Positions 43,273 through 52,420 of a DNA stretch of 64,000 nt are shown here, piece by piece. The stretch is from an uncultured Acidobacteriaceae bacterium (GTDB lineage: Bacteria > Acidobacteriota > Terriglobia > Terriglobales > Acidobacteriaceae). The position numbers were made by a program, and so were the translations under genes. The stretch's first letter is position 1. Every line of letters begins with the position of its first letter. Location: contig CAINJJ010000009.1 in the NCBI GenBank assembly GCA_903849645.1, positions 124,001 through 188,000 of the forward strand, read 5' to 3'. The notes below the pieces were generated by a model, which saw only the letters and a program-made list of their open reading frames with translations, did not search any database and was not told where the DNA came from.

Positions 43273-43836
43273 TCAGGCGAACAGCTTGCGATGCGCAAGG
43301 CCCGCCATCGCCAGCAGGCCGGTGCCCAGCAGGAAGAGGCTGGAGGGCTCGGGTGTCTGGGTCACCGAAACATCATCCAGGGTGAAGTAAGAAGGTTCCT
43401 GGTAGCCCGAAAAACTGATGGTGTCATTTCCAGTTGCAGCCACGTTGAATGAGTAAAAGGTGTAGCCAAACGGACCAGGGTCAATTGTGCCCATCACTTG
43501 CGTCCCATCCCAGTAAGCCTGGAACCCGGCTGGCGGGGCGTCAAGGTCCGCAAGCCAGAAGCTGAAGGTTGTTCCCAATCCAGCCTGGTCCGTGATGGAC
43601 TGTGACAGCACATCCGGGGCGTTGCTGTCGACGGAACCGAACCACGCGGCATAGTTTCCGCTGTGAGGGTTGCCGCCCACAAAGAAAAAGCCACCGTCAT
43701 TGGCCGACCAGCCACTGAAGTCACCGGTCTCAAAGCCCGGATTGGTTACGAGATTGGGGGCATCGGCCCGCAGCGCCAAGGGCGCAAGCAAAGCCACGCA
43801 GAACAGAGCGAACACAAGCCTGATTCGGGATGTCAT
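43273..43836 (-). CDS. PEP-CTERM-sorted exported protein
   Basis: 187 residues from ATG 43836 (GGAG 10 nt upstream). A signal peptide (RIRLVFALFCVALLAPLALRA) is followed by a beta-rich domain beginning NLVTNPGFETGDFSGWSANDGG and containing PHSGNYAAWFGSVDSNAPDVLSQSI. It ends with a PEP-CTERM tail: TPEPSSLFLLGTGLLAMAGLA and the basic end HRKLFA. The tail targets proteins to the exosortase system for surface or matrix display. The upstream 300 bp shows no gene. Confidence 0.9.
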   Translation of the reverse strand: MTSRIRLVFALFCVALLAPLALRADAPNLVTNPGFETGDFSGWSANDGGFFFVGGNPHSGNYAAWFGSVDSNAPDVLSQSITDQAGLGTTFSFWLADLDAPPAGFQAYWDGTQVMGTIDPGPFGYTFYSFNVAATGNDTISFSGYQEPSYFTLDDVSVTQTPEPSSLFLLGTGLLAMAGLAHRKLFA

Positions 43837-44231
43837 CGTGCAGTCTCCACCTTCTGAAAAGCCATTTGATGGCGAAAAGACACCTGAGCCGCAGGTACGG
43901 AAACGAGGAACACTGTTCTGTACCGCAGCAATTCGGGAACCATCCATGGAGCCTTGGACTGAATCCGGAAAATAGTCGCATCTATATGAATCTAAGGTGA
44001 TAATCGGAATCCACCGTATCGCTTCCGCGTGTTCGCCCTTCTCCCTTGCGCATTGTTCTGCGCATAAAGAAGGAAGCAAATTGCCAGGCGCAAGTGGACG
44101 ACCACCAAATCCTCGGCCCCGGCGCCATCTCGGGATGGACATACGCCCAGGCGCCCCAAACGCAGAAGCGGCGGAGCTGGTAAGCCCCGCCGCCTGCCGT
44201 TCAACCCGTTGCGGGACGCCACAACGAATCG
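43837..44231. other. 395-bp gap: leader of the PEP-CTERM gene plus duplicated terminator
   Basis: This holds the PEP-CTERM upstream region and, at 44153-44200, the second copy of the terminator-like repeat. A possible hairpin GGTAC/GTACC lies at about 43894-43923. No open frame looks coding. Confidence 0.45.
44153..44200 (-). terminator. Terminator-like hairpin, duplicated copy 2
   Basis: GCGGCGGAGCT (44168-44178), loop GGTA, AGCCCCGCCGC (44183-44193), one mismatch. It begins about 30 bp after the stop of the Gly/His-rich gene on the minus strand. Confidence 0.6.
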
Positions 44232-44795
44232 CTATTTCTTTTCGTCTGCGCTGTCATGGCCGCCGTGCCTTCCACCGCCGCCGCCGCCGCCCTGCGGGTG
44301 TCCGCCGCCGCTGGGCCTGCCGCCGCCGTTGTCATGCGGTGCGCTGTTGTGCTGCGGAGCTGCACCGCGGGGAGCCTGGGGGTGTCCCGTTGGGGGCCGC
44401 GATCCGTTTTGCTGCGAGGGCGCCCCATTGCCGTGAATCTGCCCTCCGCCGCCATTGTGCATTCCCTGTCCGCCGGCATAGTGGCTGCGATTGGCCGCCG
44501 CGCCGCCCCCGCCGTGATAGCTGCCCCTGTCTTCGCGGTCAAAGCGGTGGCCGCCCCAGCCATGGCCATAGCCCCAGCCGGCCCAGGGGCCCATGCCCAG
44601 AAAGATGCCGTTGTAGAAATACCCCGGCCCATAAAATCCATAGGGCGCGCAGGCGTACGGCTGGTAGTCGTAGTAGCCATAGGAGCAAGCCGGCTGGTTG
44701 CCGATCTCAATGACAATCTGTGCATTGGCCTGGGGCGTCATCGCCAGGCCTGCAAACAATGCTGTCGCGCCAATCAAACTCTTGAGTCCGCGCAT
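44232..44795 (-). CDS. Exported Gly/His/Tyr-rich protein
   Basis: 187 residues from ATG 44795, with AGGGGG 6 nt upstream. A signal peptide (SLIGATALFAGLAMTPQANA) precedes a Tyr/aromatic-rich segment (CSYGYYDYQPYACAPYGFYGPGYFYNGIFLG), GPWAGWGYGHGWGGHRF and a long Gly/His/Asn/Pro low-complexity tail with Gly runs, ending HDSADEKK. The mature protein is probably disordered and surface or periplasmic. Histidine richness could allow metal binding. No characterised family is recognised. Confidence 0.78.
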   Translation of the reverse strand: MRGLKSLIGATALFAGLAMTPQANAQIVIEIGNQPACSYGYYDYQPYACAPYGFYGPGYFYNGIFLGMGPWAGWGYGHGWGGHRFDREDRGSYHGGGGAAANRSHYAGGQGMHNGGGGQIHGNGAPSQQNGSRPPTGHPQAPRGAAPQHNSAPHDNGGGRPSGGGHPQGGGGGGGRHGGHDSADEKK

Positions 44796-45076
44796 GAGGT
44801 CCCCCTTGAGGTCCCGTGTTGCCTTGTATTGCGTGGGATGTGCTGCCGCCCGCAGAACAACCGCGGCGACCGCATTCACCATAAGGACCTGGCATCCATC
44901 CCTGGAGATCCCTCACGCTGTCGGGGGTTGTTGTCTATCCAGCCTTACGTTGCCGACCCTAGCCCCGCCCACCAGCCCAGTCTGAGCAATCCAGCCCAAA
45001 CCCCTGATCTCTGATCCAGGAACCCTGAGCCGTGTCGTCGCCGCCACCCCACTCTCCGGTGGTAGCCTAGTCGCTT

Positions 45077-46678
<1,602 letters not shown>

Positions 46679-47026
46679 CCCCTCTGTCCCGGATTGGTCC
46701 GAGCCTCTTCTTCCGCCTCTCATCCTCGCCCTTGCATCGGCCGATAAGCCATCCAGAGCGTTTTCAGATTGACTGTTGACTGGTGTGCTCCATCCATTGC
46801 GCGTCTTTCCGCGCTGTGGGTGGGAGGCCGGCAAAGTTCGGGTCTGCTCCTGGTTGGAAGATGCTTCAGGCGCCTTGAAGCCCACAGGTTTCAGTTCCCA
46901 AGGGCACATAGCCCCCTTTCTTCAGCCCCGCCGGGATTCTCCTTACGGAGCCGTTGGGAACCGGGTCCTTCGCGCACCTTGCGCGGCTTCCAATTCGAAA
47001 ACGCCCTGGAATCGGAGGCACCGTCG
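46679..47026. other. 348-bp gap between nadB and the hemerythrin gene
   Basis: The open frame here is only the in-frame upstream extension of the hemerythrin gene. No promoter of consensus quality and no repeat were recognised. Confidence 0.4.
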
Positions 47027-47449
47027 ATGTTGCTTGTGTGGACCGGAAATCTGAGCGTGGGCGTCAAGGAGTTTGACGACGATCACAAGCGCCTTCTCCG
47101 CATGATCAATGAACTTGGCGCCGCCATCCGCGCCGCCGGCGCCCATGGCCCCGTCGAGGAGGAGGAGATCGAAATCACCCTCCACCGGCTCGAAAACTAC
47201 ACCCAGTATCACTGCGCCCGCGAAGAGGAGTTGATGGCCAAAACCCGGTTTCCCGACATTGAGGACCACCGCAGGGAACACCAGTTCTTCTTTGCCACCA
47301 TCGCCGAAATGTCCCAGCGCTTTCGCGGCAGCACGGACCCCCGGCACGCCACAGAACTGATGCAATTCATGTACGACTGGCTCACCAATCACATCTATGT
47401 CACTGACATGAAATACGCCTCCCACCTCCATGCCAACGGCATCTTCTAG
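47027..47449 (+). CDS. Bacteriohemerythrin
   Basis: 140 residues from ATG 47027, where GGAGG lies about 9 nt upstream. The diiron ligands of hemerythrin are visible in order: VGVKEFDDDHKRLL (His), ENYTQYHCAREEELM (His and Glu), HRREHQFFF (two His), and LTNHIYVTDMKYASHL (His and Asp). It binds O2 reversibly and may serve oxygen storage, sensing or delivery. No sensory domain is attached. Confidence 0.93.
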   Translation: MLLVWTGNLSVGVKEFDDDHKRLLRMINELGAAIRAAGAHGPVEEEEIEITLHRLENYTQYHCAREEELMAKTRFPDIEDHRREHQFFFATIAEMSQRFRGSTDPRHATELMQFMYDWLTNHIYVTDMKYASHLHANGIF

Positions 47450-47559
47450 AGCTTGCCGAAAGACTCCCGGACAATAAAGGACGCGGGCTTCGCAGACTAC
47501 GGAATATGGCCTGTCCTTGAGCAGGAAGCCTGGGGAGTACGGCCCCAGGGGATAAGCAG

Positions 47560-47674
47560 GCTGCGGAAAAGGGCCTGTCTTTGAGCGGAAACCCTCGAAA
47601 ATGCCCCCAGGGGCTAAAGCCCTGTTGATTACATGGCACTTACGGCACGACTGAAGTCGTGCCCTGACACTTCG
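47560..47674 (+). repeat. Dispersed repeat R1, fullest copy
   Basis: GGCTGCGGAAAAGGGCC block, CCCCCAGGGGCTAAAGCCC and the perfect palindrome GGCACGACTGAAGTCGTGCC at 47644-47663, then CTGACACTTCG. It aligns over about 120 nt with the reverse complement of 29937-30062. Confidence 0.85.
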
Positions 47675-47689
47675 ATGGCATTTATGGAG

Positions 47690-47775
47690 TTTTCCCGCAG
47701 CCTGCAGAGCCCATTGATTTAGCTGGTTTTATCGGCACGACTGAAGTCGCGCCCTGACACTTCGCGACTTCCTCA
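47690..47775 (+). repeat. Dispersed repeat R1, adjacent partial copy
   Basis: GGCACGACTGAAGTCGCGCC at 47734-47753 (one arm mismatch), again followed by CTGACACTTCG and preceded by a CCCGCAGCCTG block. Confidence 0.75.
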
Positions 47776-47875
47776 TCGGGTTTCTCCGGAGCCTGTTCGG
47801 CCCCTGCAGCGGACCTGCCTGGAAAATGGAGGCCACAGCCCCCGAGGGAATGCGTCCTCGATGGAGCCCGGCATT

Positions 47876-47950
47876 CCTGCGCGTGCCCCACCGCGCCTCG
47901 CTTTTGGCGATCTGGGAATCAGAGCCGGGCGCTCCATCCCTATCCACGCA
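47876..47950. repeat. Dispersed repeat family R2, copy d
   Basis: GTGCCCC, TCGCTTTT centre, GATCTGGGAATC, then CCGGGCGCTCCATCC. Parallels 41829-41932. Confidence 0.6.
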
Positions 47951-48474
47951 GGAGCACCCCCGACCCACCCCCTCCCCACTCATCGGTTATTGCTGCACAG
48001 GGCAATCATTTACTCAGGCGAAAAGAATGACGTAGTGAATGTTTGCTCCATGCAACTTTGCCCGGCTGCAGAGAGTCAAAACCACTGGAAGCGTTGAGTT
48101 CTCAGTTGCGCTCGGACTGGAATGCGCGTAGCGTTTTGAGAAGTACAGCGAAGATTCAATGCAAGGATCATGGGGAAGCCGGGGCGTTTGGTACGCATCC
48201 GGGTTGCATCCGAGCTTTGGATTGTCAAACAGGAAGATCGTGAAAGCGTCTGCAGAAGGCGTTGCAAGTCCCGCGTTTTCAGTCTCCATGACTGGGAACC
48301 AGGAGATTTTGCGGCATCCTCCAGCGGCCTCACACGCCCAAGCTTCGGCATGGGACCGAGCGGAGGGGTTGGAGCGCTGAGGCGAAATTTGCCTGCATCC
48401 GGGAACATGCAGGCGGACGAAGGCGTAACTCAACTTGTCTGGCATCGCTGGCTAGAATTTCAGGAGGGTCCGGG

Positions 48475-49668
48475 TTGGCATCAAACCTGGGTACACCGTC
48501 GAATCCGAAAGAAACAGGCCCAGCGCCCGCCACGCCTGCGTTGCGCAAAGGCAACCGTTCTCTCAGAGCGCCGCGCATCCTCGTCGTCGATGACGAGATC
48601 CATGTGCGCGCCATGATGGCGGCTACCCTCGAGCGTCAGGGATATGAGGTGCAAGTCACCTCCAGTGGCATGGAAGCGCTGGAAGTCCTCGAACGCGGCC
48701 CCTTCGACCTCGTCCTCACCGACATTGTCATGCGCGACGGCAACGGCATCACCCTGCTTGAGCGGATGCATGCCCTCCAGCCAAATCTCCCTGTGGTCAT
48801 GGTCACCGCGATTCACGATATCAATGTGGCCATTGACTCCATGCGCCGCGGCGCATACGACTACCTCCTCAAGCCCTTCGAGCGCGACCACCTTGTCACC
48901 ACCGTCCAGCGCGCCCTCGAACATCGCCAGGCCCTGGAAGAGAGCCACAGCTACAAGCAGAACCTTGAACAGGTCGTCCGCGCCCGCACCGATATGCTGC
49001 GCCAGGCCATGGAAGATCTCGAGCACTCCTACGACGTCACGCTTGAGGCTCTTGGCGACGCTCTGGACCTCAAGGACTCCGAAACGGAAGGGCACTCCAA
49101 GAGGGTTACCGCCTACACCATCGCGCTGGCCCGCGCCATGGGCATCAGTCCAGCGGAGATCAAGGTCATCGCCCGCGGCGCATTCCTCCACGACATTGGC
49201 AAGATGGCCATTCCCGACGAAATCCTGCGCAAGCCCGGCAGCCTTACGCCCGAGGAGCAGGAGATCATGCGCGAGCATTGCAGCCGGGGCTATCACATGC
49301 TGCGCAAGATTCCCTTCCTCCGCGAATCGGCTGAAATCGTCTTTTGCCACCAGGAAAACTTTGACGGAAGCGGTTATCCCAGCGGATTGCGCGGCGATGA
49401 AACACCCATTGGCGCCCGCATCTTCGCCGTGGCTGACACTCTGGACGCCATCACCAGTGATCGCCCTTACCGCAAATCGCAGAGCTTCGACATCGCCCGC
49501 GCCGAGATTCTGCGCTGCTCCGGAACCCAGTTCGACCCCGGCGTCGTGGAGGTTTTCCTCAAGATTCCCAACGAACTCTGGCAGGAGCTCCGCTCCGAGA
49601 TCACAGGCCAGGAAAAGACCTTCTCTACTTTTGACATGACGCGTGCGGCAACTCCCTCCGCATCTTGA
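48475..49668 (+). CDS. Response regulator with HD-GYP phosphodiesterase output
   Basis: 397 residues from TTG 48475, a start supported by AGGAGG (48462-48467) 7 nt upstream. The receiver domain (about 34-150) has the acidic pair VDDE, the phosphorylatable Asp in FDLVLTDIVMRDG, and the KPF lysine. A coiled linker leads to the HD-GYP domain (about 195-380) with EGHSKRVTAYT, FLHDIGKMAIPDEIL and FCHQENFDGSGYPSGL. HD-GYP enzymes hydrolyse cyclic di-GMP. The cognate kinase is not adjacent. Confidence 0.93.
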   Translation: MASNLGTPSNPKETGPAPATPALRKGNRSLRAPRILVVDDEIHVRAMMAATLERQGYEVQVTSSGMEALEVLERGPFDLVLTDIVMRDGNGITLLERMHALQPNLPVVMVTAIHDINVAIDSMRRGAYDYLLKPFERDHLVTTVQRALEHRQALEESHSYKQNLEQVVRARTDMLRQAMEDLEHSYDVTLEALGDALDLKDSETEGHSKRVTAYTIALARAMGISPAEIKVIARGAFLHDIGKMAIPDEILRKPGSLTPEEQEIMREHCSRGYHMLRKIPFLRESAEIVFCHQENFDGSGYPSGLRGDETPIGARIFAVADTLDAITSDRPYRKSQSFDIARAEILRCSGTQFDPGVVEVFLKIPNELWQELRSEITGQEKTFSTFDMTRAATPSAS

Positions 49669-49690
49669 ACTTCCCCATCAGGAGGCGCCC

Positions 49691-49987
49691 ATGCCCGCAC
49701 TCTCCCCGCACGAGGTCTCTGCGCACTTGGCCGCCCTGCCCAATTGGCAGGTCGTCAACGGCGAGCTGATCCGCACCTTCAAATTTGAAGACTTCCGAGC
49801 TGCCATGCGCTTCGTCAACGGCGTAGCCGAACTGGCCGAGGCGGCCAACCATCATCCGGACATCGATATCCGCTACAACAAGGTAACGCTTAAGCTGGTT
49901 ACCCACGATGAAGGCGGCCTCACGGGCAGGGATTTCTCTCTGGCGGCGGCGGTGGAGGGACTCTCTTCACTGGCCCAGGTCGGCTGA
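49691..49987 (+). CDS. Pterin-4a-carbinolamine dehydratase
   Basis: 98 residues from ATG 49691, with GGAGG 5 nt upstream. The catalytic motif AEAANHHPDIDIRYNKVTLKLVTHDEGGLT is intact. The enzyme recycles tetrahydrobiopterin after aromatic hydroxylases. In bacteria lacking phenylalanine hydroxylase it may act in molybdopterin metabolism or as a regulator. No hydroxylase is nearby. It lies 22 bp after the HD-GYP gene and may share its transcript. Confidence 0.93.
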   Translation: MPALSPHEVSAHLAALPNWQVVNGELIRTFKFEDFRAAMRFVNGVAELAEAANHHPDIDIRYNKVTLKLVTHDEGGLTGRDFSLAAAVEGLSSLAQVG

Positions 49988-49998
49988 CCCAATCTCCA

Positions 49999-50370
49999 TC
50001 AGCCCTCGTCGCCGGGCTTCTGGTTTGCCATACCGAAATCTGGATTTTCCGTCTCTTCTGCCGCTTGATGGAGCCTTGAGAGTGTCTTACGGTACCACCA
50101 GGCTGCGGCAACGCCGCCGGCGATAGCCGATACAAACGCCACAGCGCCCAGCTTCAACCACGTGGGCGTGGCAGGACGCGCCCCCTCAGCAACCACTGAA
50201 GTATAAGAATCTAAACCATTTGACTTCTCTTCCATGCGCTTCTCCCGAACCCGCCGCCTGATTGCCGCTCTTTGCCCGCCCCGGCGGACTCCCATCTTTC
50301 GATGCTCAACCGCCAGGGAATAATCGTTCATCTCACTCTCTGAAACAATTTCGATTTTTGTATTTGACAT
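49999..50370 (-). CDS. Single-pass membrane protein of unknown function
   Basis: 123 residues from ATG 50370 (ATG 50331 also possible). The N-terminal 65 residues are charged (GGQRAAIRRRVREKRMEEK). One membrane helix (LKLGAVAFVSAIAGGVAAAWWY) and a short tail follow. TATACA and GAGGAG upstream on the minus strand suggest an own promoter. The function is unknown. Confidence 0.68.
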   Translation of the reverse strand: MSNTKIEIVSESEMNDYSLAVEHRKMGVRRGGQRAAIRRRVREKRMEEKSNGLDSYTSVVAEGARPATPTWLKLGAVAFVSAIAGGVAAAWWYRKTLSRLHQAAEETENPDFGMANQKPGDEG

Positions 50371-50399
50371 CTCCTCTATCTATGTTAACGTGTATATAT

Positions 50400-50502
50400 T
50401 CCAGTTTGGGATGAGGTCGAGCTTACCTCCTCCAAGGTTGGAAGTAGTTTGCGTCACTGGCCTCCCGGCACGAACAATCAAACGTTCGTGCCGCCTTTTT
50501 TT
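50400..50502 (+). ncRNA. Candidate small RNA ending in a strong terminator
   Basis: No + strand gene lies between 49988 and the terminator at 50466-50502, so the terminator must end either the pterin dehydratase transcript or an independent RNA. TTGACA at 50364-50369 could be a -35, but the matching -10 (TAACGT, 16-bp spacer) is weak. The body contains small hairpins GAGGT/ACCTC and CCAA/TTGG. No known RNA family is assigned. Confidence 0.35.
50466..50502 (+). terminator. Perfect 10-bp Rho-independent terminator
   Basis: CGGCACGAAC (50466-50475), 8-nt loop, GTTCGTGCCG (50484-50493), CC and seven T residues. Confidence 0.92.
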
Positions 50503-50606
50503 GCGCCAAAATGCAGTCAGACCCTTCCTTCATGCTCTTGTCGCCGCTGGGCCTGATTCCGATTCTTCCCTCCGCCAGTCTAAAATACCGTCAGGAGAAG
50601 GTCACA

Positions 50607-51059
50607 ATGAGCAACTGGAGGTCGCGCCGCTGGGTTCTCGGTCTGGTCGTTTTCGCGGTAACCGCGGCAAGCTACGCGCAATGGTCCAACCCCGCCGAGG
50701 ATGTTCCCGCCTACCACCCGTCCGCCCCGCTTCGCATTGGCTCACTGCCTGCCATCCTCTCCGGCGCCAAACTCACCGGCGAGAACTTCCGCTACCCGTG
50801 GCAGATTCACGTCTACGAGCAGGCCGCCAAAATTAGCAGCGTCATCTACCAGTTGCCCTGCAACTGCCGCTGCGACCGCGCCCTTGGCCACACCAGCCTG
50901 CGCAGTTGCTTTGAGGGCCTGCACGGCACCGAGTGCTCCACCTGCGCCAAGGAGGGCTTCTACGCCTACCAGCAGACCAAACTCGGCAAGACCCCCGAGC
51001 AGATTCGCGCCGCCATCGCCCGCCACGAGTACGAGAGCATCGACCTGGACAGGCAATAG
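50607..51059 (+). CDS. PCYCGC-motif exported protein
   Basis: 150 residues from ATG 50607 with AGGAG about 10 nt upstream. A signal peptide (RRWVLGLVVFAVTAASYAQ) precedes a Cys-rich domain. The family motif appears as PCNCRCDRALGHTSLRSCF, followed by GTECSTCAKEGFYAYQ, giving seven cysteines likely to bind metal or form disulfides. PYHP- and KISSVIYQL-like stretches match the PCYCGC domain family, whose function is unknown. It is the last C-rich gene before the composition switch. Confidence 0.85.
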   Translation: MSNWRSRRWVLGLVVFAVTAASYAQWSNPAEDVPAYHPSAPLRIGSLPAILSGAKLTGENFRYPWQIHVYEQAAKISSVIYQLPCNCRCDRALGHTSLRSCFEGLHGTECSTCAKEGFYAYQQTKLGKTPEQIRAAIARHEYESIDLDRQ

Positions 51060-51363
51060 GGACCCCGATGGCTCTCGACCGAATGGAGGGAAAAGTTCCC
51101 CTCCCTCGGTTCCCGGCTTGAGTCAGGTGATCCGTGCAAGAAATGGCTTGTCTTTGGGGGTCGAACAGGGAACAATCTTGAGTGGCTGAATTCCCAAGCA
51201 CTTTGATACGCGTGCTTCACCCGTTTGGCCGAGTTTTCGCTTGCAAAGCCATCCACCGCAGTGATTCGAACAGGCCCTGGAGCAGCTTGCAAAGGGAACC
51301 TTCCTGGTCGGGAAAGGTCCGTCGCTGGAGCTGTGCGCCAAGGATCCACAGCCGCCACTGGAT
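51060..51363. other. 304-bp gap containing the GC-skew switch
   Basis: No gene is recognised. GGAGGG/CCCTCC at about 51083-51106 may be a terminator stem for the gene upstream. + strand base composition changes from C-rich to G-rich across this gap. No DnaA-box cluster is seen. Confidence 0.45.
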
Positions 51364-52104
51364 TTAGTGGGCGTCGCGGAGCAGCGGGCCTATCGGCTCA
51401 ACGAGGAGAAAGTCAAAGTAGGCGAGGTTGGGGCCCTTGTTGTACTTGAGGGTGATCAGGTTGATGCCTGCCGTGGGAAACACGATCTCGCCCACGGTGG
51501 CCTGCGTCCACTTGTGCGGGCCGCCGGTATCTTCAGGGAGCTTGAGTTCGGAGGCCTTCTTGCCGTTGAGCCAGAGCTCGGAATGGTTGTCGTGATTTGA
51601 ATAGACCGTAATGATGCGATAGCGGCCGGGCTGCAGAACGCGGACGGTGTAGTTGGTCCATTCGCCGTCCTCTTCCCAACCGATATAGAGCTGGTTGACC
51701 TTGGGGTCAACCTTGTTGGGGTGGTTGAAGTCGGCCCAGTCCTTGGTGAAGGAGATGTCGACGCCCTCATTTTCGCGAAAGAAGGCGATATAGGCGGGAA
51801 CTCCGGGGCGCCAGTGCTGGATGGTGTGGTTGAGGGCGGCGCCATCGTTGGTGGGGGTTGTGTCATGGTAGGCCACGCCTTCTCCGCCGAGATCGTAGAG
51901 AGCCAGTTCCACGCGTCCGGGGATGGCCTGCGGTCCATCGTGGTGGTAGCGATCCCGGAAGGGCTTGCCTTTGTAGCCTTTGGGAATCTGGGCCTGGATC
52001 GCGCATGCAGAGGCGAACAGGCACAGCGCAGCAACGGAAGCGAGTGACCGCGAAAGGCAGATGAGGGTGCGGCGCGAGGGAGAGTTGTTGGCAACGATGG
52101 TCAT
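51364..52104 (-). CDS. Secreted beta-sandwich (carbohydrate-binding-like) protein
   Basis: 246 residues from ATG 52104 (AGGAG 9 nt upstream). An N-terminal signal peptide (SLASVAALCLFASACAIQAQ) is followed by IPKGYKGKPFRDRYHHDGPQAIPGRVELALYDLGGEGVAYHDTTPTNDG. The second half, WTNYTVRVLQPGRYRIITVYSNHDNHSELWLNGKKASEL ... GEIVFPTAGINLITLKYNKGPNLAYFDFLLVEP, resembles CBM6/DUF5077-type modules that bind carbohydrate. No catalytic domain is seen. A LacI-type operator (52182-52197) follows its predicted transcription start. Confidence 0.72.
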   Translation of the reverse strand: MTIVANNSPSRRTLICLSRSLASVAALCLFASACAIQAQIPKGYKGKPFRDRYHHDGPQAIPGRVELALYDLGGEGVAYHDTTPTNDGAALNHTIQHWRPGVPAYIAFFRENEGVDISFTKDWADFNHPNKVDPKVNQLYIGWEEDGEWTNYTVRVLQPGRYRIITVYSNHDNHSELWLNGKKASELKLPEDTGGPHKWTQATVGEIVFPTAGINLITLKYNKGPNLAYFDFLLVEPIGPLLRDAH

Positions 52105-52181
52105 GGGCGGAGACTCCTGTGGCTGGCGCTGTGAACCGGGATGGATCGCACAACACTTGGCTGACTTTGGTTTGGGCGGTC

Positions 52182-52197
52182 GTGATAGCGTTATCAC
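52182..52197. promoter_or_regulatory. LacI-family-type operator O1
   Basis: GTGATAGCGTTATCAC, a palindrome with a central CG. It lies about +8 to +23 from the predicted minus-strand start site of the secreted protein gene. It shares TGRKANCGYTATCA with three sites at 60.0-60.2 kb. Confidence 0.75.
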
Positions 52198-52210
52198 AAC
52201 GCAGGAGAAA

Positions 52211-52238
52211 GCTACACCCGGACCAGAAAGCCTGTCAA
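52211..52238 (-). promoter_or_regulatory. Promoter of the secreted protein gene
   Basis: Minus strand TTGACA (52233-52238), 16-bp spacer, weak -10 TGTAGC (52211-52216). Confidence 0.5.
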
Positions 52239-52420
52239 CGAGCTGCATCAAACCAGGGTCAAGCCGCCAGGGCGAGGAACTGACGCGCGCGGGGCGCGTC
52301 GCAAAAATGCTTTGCCAACAGGGGCTCGGCGCACTATAGTGCTTCTCAGCAAGCCGCACCGGCAGGATAGGCAAGCGTTCAGGCGGCCGAGCGCAGCCAG
52401 TCCGATGGGCCGGACGCCGT

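Larger units (their letters stand above)
47450..48474. other. 1-kb non-coding region with repeats
   Basis: The left half (47540-47960) is filled with copies of repeats R1 and R2. The right half (47960-48460) has lower GC content and no recognisable gene; a minus-strand frame of 143 codons there lacks a start signal and any family resemblance. Confidence 0.6.
52105..52420. other. 316-bp divergent regulatory region
   Basis: This holds the minus-strand promoter (52211-52238) and operator (52182-52197) of the secreted protein gene and the upstream region of the PD40-TPR gene. No open frame looks coding. Confidence 0.5.

Noticed and set aside
43837..43990. Cyclic-di-GMP riboswitch before the PEP-CTERM gene
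   Set aside because: A GGTAC/GTACC hairpin is visible but the conserved GEMM core is not.
48014..48445. 143-codon minus-strand frame in the 1-kb repeat region
   Set aside because: No ribosome-binding site, no recognisable family, composition not coding-like; noted as the best of weak candidates in that gap.
51060..51363. Replication origin at the skew switch
   Set aside because: No cluster of TTATCCACA-like boxes, no dnaA or dnaN nearby; the skew step alone is not enough.
52000..52030. Lipobox in the secreted protein (FASAC)
   Set aside because: The -3 position is Ala rather than Leu/Val/Ile and a normal signal-peptidase I site (AIQAQ) follows; lipoprotein status not claimed.
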